Part shown: piece by piece, positions 1-11,047 of the stretch
How positions within the stretch are numbered: the first letter of the stretch is position 1
How the letters are laid out: every line of letters begins with the position of its first letter
Origin: Apiotrichum sp. Y4204
Lineage: Eukaryota; Basidiomycota; Tremellomycetes; Trichosporonales; Trichosporonaceae
Length of the DNA: 64,000 nucleotides
Reading direction: 5' to 3'
NCBI GenBank assembly: GCA_025531455.1
Contig: JAMYHL010000012.1
Location: forward strand, 62,001 to 126,000
Program-made: the position numbers and the translations under genes
The notes under the pieces: generated by a model
The model's database searches: none
What the model saw: only the letters and a program-made list of their open reading frames with translations
What the model was told of the DNA's origin: nothing

Positions 1-2218
1 AAGAGGGGCGTTGGCTCGGCACACTCGTCGCCCAGCGGGCCGAGGCTCGGTGGATCGAGATGGGTGGACGTGAACCAGTGGCGGTAATTCGGTCGCGGCG
101 CTCTGGGTACGCTTGCAGAGGGGGAATTTACGCCGAGCTAATGGGTCAGTCCGGAAAATACCGCCTACCCACGAAGAAATTGATAGCAGCCTGTTTGTCC
201 GCATCCAGAATAGAGTTGTTGAAGTATCGTCGAATATTTTCTGATATCAGTCATGGATGCCGGAGGGACGCTCACGGGCAAGGTCGCGCGAGTGGCTTGT
301 CCATTGAGTAGCTTTGGTAGGACGATATGTGTCGCGGTTGACGACTGCACTTCCTGTGTACTGGTAGGCCAGGACTGGGGTTAGATGGATTCTGCGCAGG
401 GCTTACAGTCTCCGTGATCGTGGTACATCTGGTGGGTAAGCTCCATCGAACGCGGCACGACCCACCTCAGTCAACACCTCGACAGCATCACACGCGAAAG
501 GGAGGTTCGGGCTCGCTAGAAGGCCAAGAGCATATAGCTGGTGCCCAAAGGCACGCTTGGCGATAGCAAATTGCGCAGCGTTGGTACGGTCCAGGCAGTC
601 GACGCAGTTGACCCGCAGAATCCCGCACTGCAGCATCGGCATGTCACGGCGGGTCTCAGAGCAGACCTCGTTGCGCGCTGCGCCTCCGTGGAAGAAGTGT
701 GTGTATTGTATGCTCTCCTCACACACGTCCTCGAGAATGCCCATGACGTCCTGGTGGCGACTGAGGGTTAGACAACAAGCGCTGTTAAACCCACCTTTTG
801 GCAGCCTGGGCCATGTCCCACGCGATGTAGCGCATCTTCTTGCCTTCGGGAAGGAACTGATTGAGATACTCGACACATTCACCATACTCCGAGAGGAGCT
901 TGGACTCGCGGGGAACGGTTTCCTTGCTCTTGACGAGGTTGAGAATAAAGATTGGTGCGCCATACCGACCGAGAAGGTCGTCAAAGTGCTTGGCGGCGGG
1001 GGTATAGAATGGGTCCTTGATGGTGACTGCTGGTGAGCTAAGAGCAATCGAGGCGACATACTCTCAATTGGAGGTTTCGGCGTCTTAATGTCCGTCGTCT
1101 GATGCCACATCACAGGAATACTGCCGCGCAACTGCACAAAACTTGTGTAGCCGCCGTAGTCGGCGCCAGCTTCGGCGTTCAGGGGATATCCGAAGGGTGT
1201 TGCCAGCGGTTCAGACACGATCTGTTCCGTTTCGACTTCATTTGCCACGTCGCCCTGGGGGATCAGCATTGCAACATATTACCCACTCACATTCTCATCA
1301 GCTCCGCGAGTCAGGAAGCGTACGCCAGCGTGATAGCGGGACCGCCGAGCGATGAGGGTCAGATAGACTGTTCTGGAGAAGACGTTGATTTCTGTAGTTA
1401 GTGATGGCGAGGAAGGCACACTCACTCGTCTGGTCAAACGAGCCATGGACCAAGGGCAAAGCCCATTGACTGCGCTTGCTGGGATCCTCGAGGTCGAATG
1501 CGGGTTCAAGTAGATGGTGATTCCACATGAATCGCAAGTCGAATGGGCGCTCATCCGGTCGTCTTGTGAGATTGACCTGAAGGGTGTTCGTGATGTCGTA
1601 TGAGTAGCTACAGGAGTTAGCTGATTCAGTGCACACAACTCACGAGAAGTAGAAGTTCTTGGACAGATCGACCTGGTCAAAGAGGCTGCTCAATCTGGTG
1701 TAAGGTGGCGGTCGATGCGGTAAACCTACTTTGCATCCTGTGAGTGGACAGTTGCTTTTGGCGAGATGCTAATAAGCTGTTGTCAGAGACGTTCCATGAG
1801 AACCGCACCTTTGTCTTGTCGCAGTGGTAAACTGGTCTGTCAGCGCAATGCTCAGACTCTGTCGCGCCTAGCACTCACTGTAGTGGCCACCAAGCAGACC
1901 GACAACCGACCTGGCCGTGATAATGACCATGTGCCAAACGCTGGTGAACCGCACAAAGCCCACAATGCCGTAGAAGTCGAGCACGGGGGTCAGCCCGCCC
2001 TGGCTCCTGTTTCCGTCCTCAACCATGCGGAGAAGGAGCTCGAGCTGCTCGTCGTCATAGTGCATCGCATCCTCAACAACGTTTAGCTCCTCGGCGTCGG
2101 TGCGGTCAATCTTGAGAACACGATGGGTGTTCCCGGCCGAGGCAGTGATGTAGTACCGACTGCGAGTAAGTATGAATACATGGAGTACATTCCGGTTGCC
2201 CGTCTCGGAGAACGCCAT
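1..2218 (-). CDS. FIG4: FIG4-like SAC-domain polyphosphoinositide phosphatase (3' end beyond window)
   Basis: Predicted phosphatidylinositol 3,5-bisphosphate 5-phosphatase of the vacuolar/endosomal membrane, which in the known family works with Vac14 and Fab1. Exon 1 (1879-2218) reads from an ATG into the family signature HRVLKIDRT and GNRSQGGL. A tiny exon (about 1809-1831) gives YHCDKTK. Later exons carry NVxL-type FYFSYSYD-like sequence, [11 protein letters not shown], [16 protein letters not shown] and the catalytic CX5R motif in [10 protein letters not shown] at about 585-620. Small exons further left give MYHDHGD, the LAYQYTGS segment and INFFLG, then the frame runs off position 1. At least ten exons are present, several under 80 nt. 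Exon edges other than the first two are approximate. The C-terminal regulatory tail is not in the window. Its start faces the arrestin gene across about 1.2 kb. Confidence 0.9.
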
Positions 2219-3409
2219 CGTTTGTGCTAGCCTTCCTCCTCATTCATCTCACCGCCGACACTCTATGCTCACACTTTAGTCTCGTACAGAGTGTACTGGG
2301 ACAGCCCCGATGGGTCGTCGGTGTCGTCCATCGGCCTCCGCTGCTGCATCGTAGCGGAGTGTTGTCAGGTGCGCGCTTATGGGTGGCGACTGAAGCGATG
2401 ACGAATAGAGTGAATGATTTGTTGTTGGTTCAGTAGTGTCCCAGTGTTGTTGCCGTCGCCTGCGTACGCCGTGGTGCGGCCGAGTCGCGCGTGGTGCTTG
2501 CCGCAACGGCGTAACGGCGCTGGCCGCTGGTTGGCTGATGATAACGCGTCCAGAGGCCAGAGGCCAGAGGGACAATGGGGTCTTGCCCAAGATGGGTCGG
2601 CAATGGCGCAATGGCGCAGACGGCCCAGACCCCGTGACTGGACATGACTGTGTCCCCGCTGTGCTTGCCCCTCTCAGCCTGAACCTGTGCCATGTGCCAT
2701 TAGAATGAAATGGCTTCTCTTATGGTGCCTTGTAATTAGGGCCTAGGGCATTAGGGCATTTAATGGGAGCTGGGCACGTTGTCAAAAGGAGAACAGCCCC
2801 ACGTGATGATCCGACTTTTGTCCAGTCGATCTAGTCTGGTCTTCCCTCCTTGCCCCTACTTTTCAGTCGACGGTGTCGGCAGGATCGGCCCGGGGAGCGC
2901 GGTACGGCAGGTGGTGGTGGCTCCTCTGTGGTGGTGCTCCTCTGTGTCTTTTCTCGAGACCTCTTTGGACCCTTTCGCCCCTTTCCTTCCTTCTGCGCCC
3001 CCCTAGATAGGTGTCTTCCCCCCCCCCCGCCCCGCCCCCTTCCCAGCTGTGGATGGACGTGCGGTTGTCGTCTCTGATTACGGTTGTGTCCATTTCTCGT
3101 CCTGTTATTATTGTCCATTCCTCATTCCCCTCCCCCCCTCCCCCTCCCCCAACCAGCCAGGTTATCCCCGGCTGGGTCACCCATCTCCATCCTCTCGCCA
3201 TCACCGTTCAACGCCTCTTTGGCACGACGGTCGTGTGGCACAGACACGCCCCGACATTACATGGTAATCTCGCAATCTCATCGACTTCGCTTAGCCCTGG
3301 CCATCGCACTCCACACATCCAGCCGCGGGTAACTTTTCTTTTTTTTTTCTTTTTGCCAACTGCGCTCCATCACTAGTGCTGCCAGTGATCCATCCACTTC
3401 CGGGACACA
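2219..3409. promoter_or_regulatory. Divergent intergenic region FIG4 / alpha-arrestin
   Basis: No supported gene. It separates two divergent starts, so it should hold both promoters. The right half (about 2830-3400) is strongly pyrimidine-rich on the + strand, with C runs near 3020 and 3130 and a T run near 3340, as expected for the 5' leader of the arrestin gene. Open frames here are low-complexity and overlap on both strands. Confidence 0.5.
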
Positions 3410-6400
3410 ATGAAGAACCAGCCCCCGCTGCAGATCCGCCTCACCGAGCCGGTCATCTTTCTCCGAGGGCCGTCAACCGGAGCGGACTTCCGCGGCCGAC
3501 CGCAATCAGTGCGAGATGGCCAGCCGGCCATGGTGCGCGGGTTACTGACCCTGCGCCTAAACAAAGCGACGCGTATCAGGAACATTAGCATCAACCTCGA
3601 AGGCAAGAGCCGGACAGAGTGGCCTGAGGGTATGTGGCGTGGTTTGCGGCGCCAGCGAGCCGCACGCCGTGTCTGTGGCCTTATCTGACGCCCTTGGCAG
3701 GTATCGGCTCTCGTCGGACAGAAACATATGAGGAGCACCAGATCATCAATGAGACAACAACCTTTTTCTCTGGGACGGATTACGCTGCTGCGAAGATTGC
3801 ACGCCGGACACAGTCGCTCGGGCCGGGCACGCAGGCCCAGTACGACCTGAGTTCCGACGAGGATGATGGCGACGATGAGGACGAGGCGTACGACCTTCGG
3901 CGTGGTCGAAAGTACCCACGGTCCGCTAGCGTGCTTCCTTCCAACCCGGACGACTGGATGTCGTGGCACCGCGATGGTCTCTCACGGCCGGTCAGCCCAG
4001 AGCCAGAGCTGCCGTCCCATCAAGACAGTGTTGCATCACTGACGAACCTGCGCGCTGACCCCATTCGGGAGCGCGGACCTTCCCCAGCCTACACACCGTC
4101 CTATACTCCTCCCATCAGCTCTGGGAACCAGCCACTTCCAGATGTCACTTCGAGCCTCCGTTCTCACGCAGATGGTGCAGATTCTTCTAGGACAGCTGGC
4201 GAAACGCGGGGCTCGAACCATGCCCTGGGTGCTCCCGACGACGTGTGGCACCCGAGTACACCCGCTGGCAACCCCGAGAATGCAATCTTCCCGGCCGTCA
4301 CTGACCCTGGTCTTCCGACAACCTCGGCGATCAGGTTCCAGAGTCCCGAGCGTCACAAGGTGGAGCTGCATGGAGACGGTGGAGAGGCAGAGGATGTGCT
4401 CTCGCCGATGCCAACTGCTATTCACGCGTCGCCACCGATCCTCGCGAACACATCGCCGTCTCTGGCTGCGTCCATCTCATCGATCCCACAAGGCGCTCCA
4501 CTGTCTCTCCTTCCGAGCCGTGCCGAGTCTACGCAGACAATTGATTCACGAAGCTCGGACGCAAACGAATACCACCCTGTAATGGCTGCGCATCGCACCG
4601 CAGTCAACACGCCCATGGGAACGCCACCATCCATGTCTCCCCGGCTGGGTTCGCCCAGACTGAGCGGCGGCGGTTTCCTTGATGAGGGTGAGCGTGAGCG
4701 GCCTGGAGCCAGCCGCCGCCGGTCGAGCGGACTGCGTGCGGCCCAAACTCCGTCCTCAGGCGTGAGCCCTATCGCATCCAATCTCCCCAGTCCTCGTACG
4801 TCGATGGATCTGGACAGTCGTTTTGGTCGTGGGCCAGGGTCGATCTTTGGTAACGGCACTGCTGGTAGCGGTTCAGACCTGCCTTCCTCGACAGCGAGTA
4901 CGTTTGGGTTCAACGATGACCTCCGCGGGCGGAAGAACCATCATCACAAGTTCAGTCTCTCAGCTGCGCTCCGCGGTCTGAGTCAGGACATTCACGATCG
5001 TGTGCGGGGCGGACACAGCAGATCTCAGAGCCGCGCCAGCAGCCGGACTCGCGGAACGGAAACACCACGCACACCACACTGGCATCTCCCAGAGTCTGTG
5101 CCGTCCTCCCAGCCCATGTCCCGCAACTCGAGCGTCACCAACTTGCGGGCAGGAGTAGACGATGCCTTCAAGGGACGCCGGAGTCGGTCGCGCGATAACC
5201 GCGGCCAGAGCCCTGGGAGACGCGATGACAGCCGTGGACGCAGCCGGAGTCGCAGGTTTGGAAAAGACGAGGACGAGGACGTGCACAACTGGAGAGAGTT
5301 CCGCAAGGGTATGTCCGGCATGCTATCGTAAAAGCGGATTTCTAACACGCCCAGGTATCTACAACTACCCAATTTCATTCACCATTCCCCTCAATGCGCC
5401 ACCGACGATCCATTCCGAGTTTGGCACCGTGGTTTACAAGCTCAAGGCGACGGTTGTGCGCGTTGGTGCCCTGACGTCGAATTTCGTGGAGGAGATGGAG
5501 GTCAACATGGTCGCCGGCCCTCAGGAGGACGACATGGAGGAGACGGATAATGTCATCGTCGAGCGTCAGTGGGAGGACCAGATGCGGTACCAGATTGCGC
5601 TGAGCGGCAAGGCGTTCCCCATTGGCGGCGTCATACCCATGAGCATACGTCTCATGCCGTTGGCCAAGTGCAAGATCCACCGTTTGACCGTGGCGTTGGA
5701 GGAGAAAACGGACTACTTTGCGGTTGGGAAGAAGATTGCGCGACACGAGACGCCGCGGCGGTTCATTCTGTTTTCTGCCAAGAACACGGATCCGCATCGG
5801 AAGGAGCGACCTGAACCGCTGCTGCCCATCCTGAGCGACACCGTGTGCTTGAAGGACTCGCCCCTCGCCGAGATGGCACGCAATGCAGCGCTCAACAATC
5901 CCCGCGAATTTGCGGAATTCTTCAACCCCGAAGACGACGTGTACGCATCCCTTTGCGACCCCCTCGGGCCGTGGCATCTCGAAAAGGACCTCATCGTCCC
6001 TGACTGCCACACGCGCATCAAGTTTACGACCAAGCACGAGCAGACGAACATCTCGGTCGGGCACTGGCTGAAAGTGACGCTCCGTGTCGAGCGTGGCGAC
6101 GACAACGCCGTCGACTCGAAGGGCCGCAGGAAGCAATTTGACATCATCATGTGAGTGGAGAAGCTGCACAAATAGACTATACAGCTAACACGATCCAGCG
6201 AGACCCCCATCAAAATCCTTGACTGCCGCGTCAACCCGCAGTACAATTCCCTGCCGTCATACGAACGCCTCGGGGCGGAGCAGAACCAAGTCTCGAACGG
6301 CTGCACTATCCACGCCAAGGCGGGTGGCGCCCAGGTGCTTCCACGCACAGTCCTGATTGGTACTTCGGCGGCAGTGCACGCTGCCTCACACGCCGCACAT

Positions 6401-6739
6401 GCTGTGCTGGACGCGATCGGGAGCAGCAAGGAGCACCCGCCACCGGCGTCGCACGCGCACCACCCGCGCATCGAGGACCACAGCCAGGATGAGGACACAT
6501 TGCTGGAGCGCAACATTGTGTTTGACCGCCTCATGAGCGGCCAGGAGACTGAGACGGGCGAGCTGCCCCCAACGTACGGCGAGGCCGTTGCAAATGCGAT
6601 CCGCAGCGCGCGCAGCGCGAGCCGCGCCGCCAGCCGCGCACCCTCTGTCATTCCCAGCGTGCCCGTTAGCCGGGTCGCGAGCCGCACGCTAAGCAGGAAC
6701 GCCAGCCGAGCAAGGCTGTATATCGGGGATGATGAATAA
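3410..6739 (+). CDS. Alpha-arrestin (ART-family ubiquitin-ligase adaptor) with PPxY motif
   Basis: Four exons, 3410-3629, 3701-5308, 5355-6150 and 6199-6739, join in phase to a 1054-residue protein. Family members recruit an Rsp5/Nedd4-type ubiquitin ligase to plasma-membrane transporters and drive their endocytosis. The N-terminal arrestin half begins at once (residues about 5-110, LTEPVIFLRG...LTLRLNKA...). It is interrupted by about 490 disordered Ser/Pro/Arg-rich residues and resumes at residue 610 (YNYPISFTIPLNAPP, a typical arrestin strand). Arrestin_C follows. The tail has LPSY (about 893) and PPTY (about 998) as WW-binding motifs, then a serine/arginine repeat region. It converges on VPS33 with 170 bp between stops. 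The exact ortholog among the several fungal ARTs is not assigned. Confidence 0.92.
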
Positions 6740-6909
6740 CCCCCCTCTTTTTATCCCGCCTGACTTCATTCTTGTCTCATACAATGGACAAGGACCTTGC
6801 ATTAATATCATCACGATAGATCTAGACCCAACACTGTCATATGTACTCTGCGGAGATGTACGAGTGGTCGAAGAAATCGTTATTGGAGTGCATACAACTA
6901 CCTTCCCAA

Positions 6910-9172
6910 TCAGTTCTTCCGGAGCTTGACGGGCTCGGGGTCTCCGAAGCTTTGCAACAGCTGAGAGGTTAGACTTCACCCGGAACCTCCCTACTCACGT
7001 TGGTACCATTGACAATCCCGGTGGTGGCGACGATGAAGCGCCGCCCGCCGCGCCGACTCATCCAGCGCAGCGCAGCAATCTCGGCGTACGTGCACCCGCC
7101 AAGGAAGAAGACTAGCGTTGTGCGCGGTGTGCTGCTGCTGGCATTGCTGGGACTCGCACCCGCCTGCGTATCGCTCGTGCCGCCCGGCAGCGCATTGACC
7201 GTCTCCTCGAGGCCTTTGAAGCCCGTCACCGGTCTGCGGCCCTCCATGCGTACGACGTCTGCCTTGGCATCGGCTGCAAGTCCGCTGCGCTGCGCCGCGG
7301 CCTGTACGAGGCGGACGGAGAGCGGTGCGTAGCCCGAGTACACGAATGAGATGTCGGTGGGGTGCGCGTCGTCCATCTCGTTGGTGATGAGGCGGAGAGG
7401 CTTGCGGACCGTCACAAATGGCGTCGGCGAGGGCGACTTGACGAGCAGACCCAGCTCCTGCAGGTGGACGAGCAACGGGAGGTGGTGGTAGCCATAGGTC
7501 TGCAGGAAGTCGCGCTTGAACGCCTCGAGCTGCTTTTGCTTGATGCCACCGTTTGTAATAGACATGAGCACCGCCGAGCGCAGGATCGGCCACATGGTGC
7601 CCTGTTGGCACACCAGGTCCTCGATAAGCGCAAACTGTCCCGCCATATCGTACCCAGCCACGAGGTTTTGCTGTGCTTCCAGGTTCTTATTGAACTCCTC
7701 TGTCCGAGTGACAGGCATGAGCTTCTCGGCGAGTGCGGTATCTGAATGTCAGACATGCTTGGACAAGAAAGAATAGCACGTACGCAAACGCAGAGCTTGC
7801 TGCTCCGACTGGAGCCCGCCGAGCTTGCCCACAAAGTCCTTCATCTGCGACACGCTCTTGAGATTTTTCGCTCCGCCGTAATCATCCTCTAGTCGGCGCG
7901 CAAGCTTTGACAGCCGCACACCCACAACGGCAAAGTTGAGATCGCGGATCTCGCCGAACAACTTGTCGGCCGACGAGAGCGGATGTTTCCGCTTTTTTGT
8001 TGCTGTGGAGCCCGGGTCAAGCACCTGTGGCTCGATCTCGATGTGCGCTGTCATTAGCTTAGCGAGATATAGAGAAGGGGCAATATCTCGCTCACCATTG
8101 TGGATCCCCACAAATTCATCCAACATGCCCTCGTACGTGAGCTGCGTGCACATGGGCGTGACCCAGTCGACGGCGCGGTCGAGGATGATCATGCTGTCGA
8201 TGTGTTCTGATGGATCGATGTCAGGCCTGAGGCGTTCAACCTGCGCCGCAAGCTTCTTGGCTGCATCACCCTTGGCAATCACGCGGGGAATCGTGCCGAA
8301 CGCGCGCTGAAGAGTCGTGAGCGCCAGGCTCGAGTAGTAGATGGGTGTCTCGTCGCCGCGCTGTCCCGTCAGTCATTGCAAGCTGGTGTAATCTCTGTTG
8401 GATAGCTTACCAGGAACACGTCACGCGCCACGTCCTCGAGCTCAAGGGAGAGTACGTCGTCCTCTATCGGGATGAGCTCGAGCTTGAACTGGATGTCAGA
8501 TAGGAAGCAATTCCTGCACGCACCTCAGTGAGAGTCACATCACCCGCCACACCCTCCTCCTCCATTATCCTCCGGCACAGCTCGTTGACGCGCGGGACGA
8601 GGAGGACCGTGTACACGAGCCCCGGGGACGCGCGCACCTGCTCCGCGATGACGCGCATGTGGTCGCGCTTGGGACGGCACAGCCATATGACGTTGCGCGT
8701 CGACACGTTGAGTGGGCCCGACTCGAGCCAGAACATCTTGTCCACGCCATGGTGCTGCAATGTGAAGAGACGAGTGAGTTAAGAGCAGATTGAGTGTCAG
8801 CATCGTCTCGTCCTACTTGCCTTCCCTACGTCATCGCTGATACCCACCTTCAAGCTCGCGACGTCGATAACGAGTCCCAGCGGGCCGGCTAATGCGGGGT
8901 CGAGGACGAGCGTCTTGGCCCCTTGCACCTGGGAGTGAGCAAAAGCGAAGAGTATGGGCAGCGCGGCGCGGATGGTACAAGATTAATTGGCCATCAGCCT
9001 TGCGCGGACCACTCACGTCATTGAGCGCCTCGACGAGAGCCTGCTTCCCAAGTTCGCGGAGGACGCCGACGTCGGGCCCAGGAGCGCGTTCGGGGGCGGG
9101 AAGCGTGCTCTCCGAGTCGCCGGAGGTCGAGGGCGGGGGCAGCCGCGAGGGGCCGGCTGCTGGTGTGGCCAT
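6910..9172 (-). CDS. VPS33: Vps33, Sec1/Munc18 protein of HOPS/CORVET
   Basis: Eight exons (9017-9172, 8848-8928, 8524-8754, 8411-8488, 8096-8360, 7784-8047, 6999-7741, 6910-6960) close in phase to 622 residues, the usual Vps33 length. SM proteins template vacuolar SNARE assembly; Vps33 is the SM subunit of HOPS and CORVET. Recognisable blocks in order are VLRELGKQALVEALND, FWLESGP, RGDETPIYYSS, MIILDRAVDWVTPMCTQLTY, NFAVVG, FLQTYGYHHL, HPTDISFVYSGYAPLSVRL and FFLGGCTYAEIAALR. The last 51-nt exon supplies SFGDPEPVKLRKN and the stop at 6910. An in-frame ATG at 9301 would add 43 low-complexity residues; I chose 9172 because the shared family region starts soon after it. It diverges from CKB1 over about 380 bp. 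Confidence 0.95.
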
Positions 9173-9550
9173 GGTGGTGGGTGGTGGTGATGGAGATGGT
9201 GATGCAGAGGTGGATGATGCCGAATTGGACGGGACAGCGTGGGTGGCATGTGTGGCTTCAACAGGGGGAGGGGTGACAGGGAAGGAAGACTTTGAATCCA
9301 TTTGGCTGGGCGGGTGGTACAGTGCTGTGTGTGCCATGTGCCATTTCGCTGTGCACTTGGTGGCTGCTGTTTTCACTGTCTGTTGCTGCCGCGGTTGCTG
9401 CTCTCTCTCTCACTGTCCACTCGTCCGCGCTTGCAGTGCTCCCTCCCTCGCCCTTTCCATTTCCGAGATTCCTTCCTTTCTTTCTCTCCTCTCCCCCATC
9501 TCATGTCCCTCACGTCGTACATTGCAGGCCAAGTCTTCAACACCACCATC
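9173..9550. promoter_or_regulatory. Divergent VPS33 / CK2-beta promoter region
   Basis: This 378-bp spacer lies between two start codons pointing outward, and both genes must be controlled from it. The right half is CT-rich (9400-9500), matching other leaders in this window. No specific factor site could be supported by eye. Confidence 0.5.
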
Positions 9551-10865
9551 ATGGACGACCTCTCCACCGGGTCAGAGAGCGACTACTCGACCTCGTAAGT
9601 CATGCTGCGTGCCTTGCATCCGTGTGTTCGTTACTCTCTGCTCACACAACCGCAGGTGGATTGCTTGGTTCCTCTCGACCAAGGGCAATGTGAGTCCTTT
9701 GCAGCGGAAAGGAATCTGTGGAGAAGGAGCGGCAATCGCTATTGCCTATGCTTTGCGCGCCTTGCCGGCGCACGACTCGCGACTCATCCTTCCACCATCA
9801 CCGCATCCCTCGCATCCTTGTCTAACGCAAAACAGGAGTACTTCGCCGAGGTCGACGAGGACTACATCCTCGACCGCTTCAACCTCACAGGCCTGAACGG
9901 CGAGGTGGTTCAGGAGTACCAGCACGCGCTCGACCTCATCACCGACTCGCTGGGTGTGTATTGATTCATTCCGATTCCTTGGCGTGTGTCTTCCTCGCCG
10001 ATCGCGCTCCGGTTCTTGTCCGCTGCCACTTCCTACCAAAGCGGATTTTGGACTCTTGAGACGCCATGGGCGGGCTTTACTCTCGTGTTTGATGGCGTGT
10101 GCTCCTGGGTCAAGGAGCACACGCGATTGCTGCAACGCATGTCTCGTGCAGGTTGCCACTGCGGGCTCGCAACTGTGTAACCCACGCCGAGCGAATGCCA
10201 TCCCTCCCCCATTCCCTTTCCGCCAGCTCACACTGACACACACACAGATGACACAAACCTCGACGACGACACGCGCGACGCCATCGAGATGTCCGCGCGG
10301 TTCCTCTACGGTCTCATCCACGCGCGCTACATTGTGACCTCGCGCGGCCTGCAGAAGATGGTGAGTTTATCGTCGTAATCGAAACTCACACCAGCTCGAC
10401 AAGTACCGCAAGGCAGACTTTGGGCGCTGTCCGCGTGTGTTGTGCTACTCGCAGCCGCTGCTGCCCGTGGGTTTGACGGATATCCCGTACCAGAAGGCCG
10501 TCAAGCTCTACTGCCCGCGGTGCGAGGACATCTACTCGCCCAAGAGCAACCGCCACGGCACGATTGACGGCGCGTACTTTGGCACCACCTTCCCCCACAT
10601 GCTCTTCATGGTATACCCGCAGATGCTCCCGTCCAAGGGGCAGCCGACCGGCGAGCGCGAGTCGCGCCGCGAGCCGGCAGGTATTGGAGCGGTGTCGACG
10701 GCGGCGGCAGCGCTCAAGGCCGAGCGGTACGAGCCCAAGATCTTTGGTTTCCGCGTGCACGAGGAGGCACGTCTGAGCCGCTGGCGCCAAGCCCGCCGCG
10801 ACCAGCAGATTGCACGCCTCGAGGCACTCGAGAACACGAATGCAGCCTCCACCTCCAAGAACTAG
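9551..10865 (+). CDS. CKB1: Casein kinase 2 regulatory (beta) subunit
   Basis: Five exons (9551-9594, 9656-9689, 9836-9953, 10248-10360, 10395-10865) join to 259 residues. CK2 beta dimerises through a zinc module and scaffolds the catalytic alpha subunits. The protein opens with an acidic [15 protein letters not shown], then [28 protein letters not shown] and DLDxDTR-type helices. The zinc module has cysteines in GRCPRVLC and [10 protein letters not shown]. It is followed by [20 protein letters not shown] and LFMVYPQ, all diagnostic. A roughly 60-residue insertion rich in Arg/Ala ([11 protein letters not shown]...) separates this from the final [14 protein letters not shown] strand; it is longer than in animals and resembles other fungal beta subunits. 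The gene converges on the lipase gene with 182 bp between stops. Confidence 0.97.
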
Positions 10866-11047
10866 GTCTAGTTTCGGCGCCCCCATCACACGCCGCTTGT
10901 AATATAGATACATGCCACTATGCCACTCTACGAATCCGATCCTATGCGTGCGGGATGTGGGGAGGGTGGAGTGGGTCGTTGATAGTTTCACAATTTCGAG
11001 GTTGGCAACGAGAATGAGGAGCAAAGATGGCCATGGAGTGTACATGT

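Noticed and set aside
5375..6687. Two long - strand frames opposite the arrestin gene
   Set aside because: The + strand exons encode clear arrestin strands with matching introns; the - strand frames show no domain.
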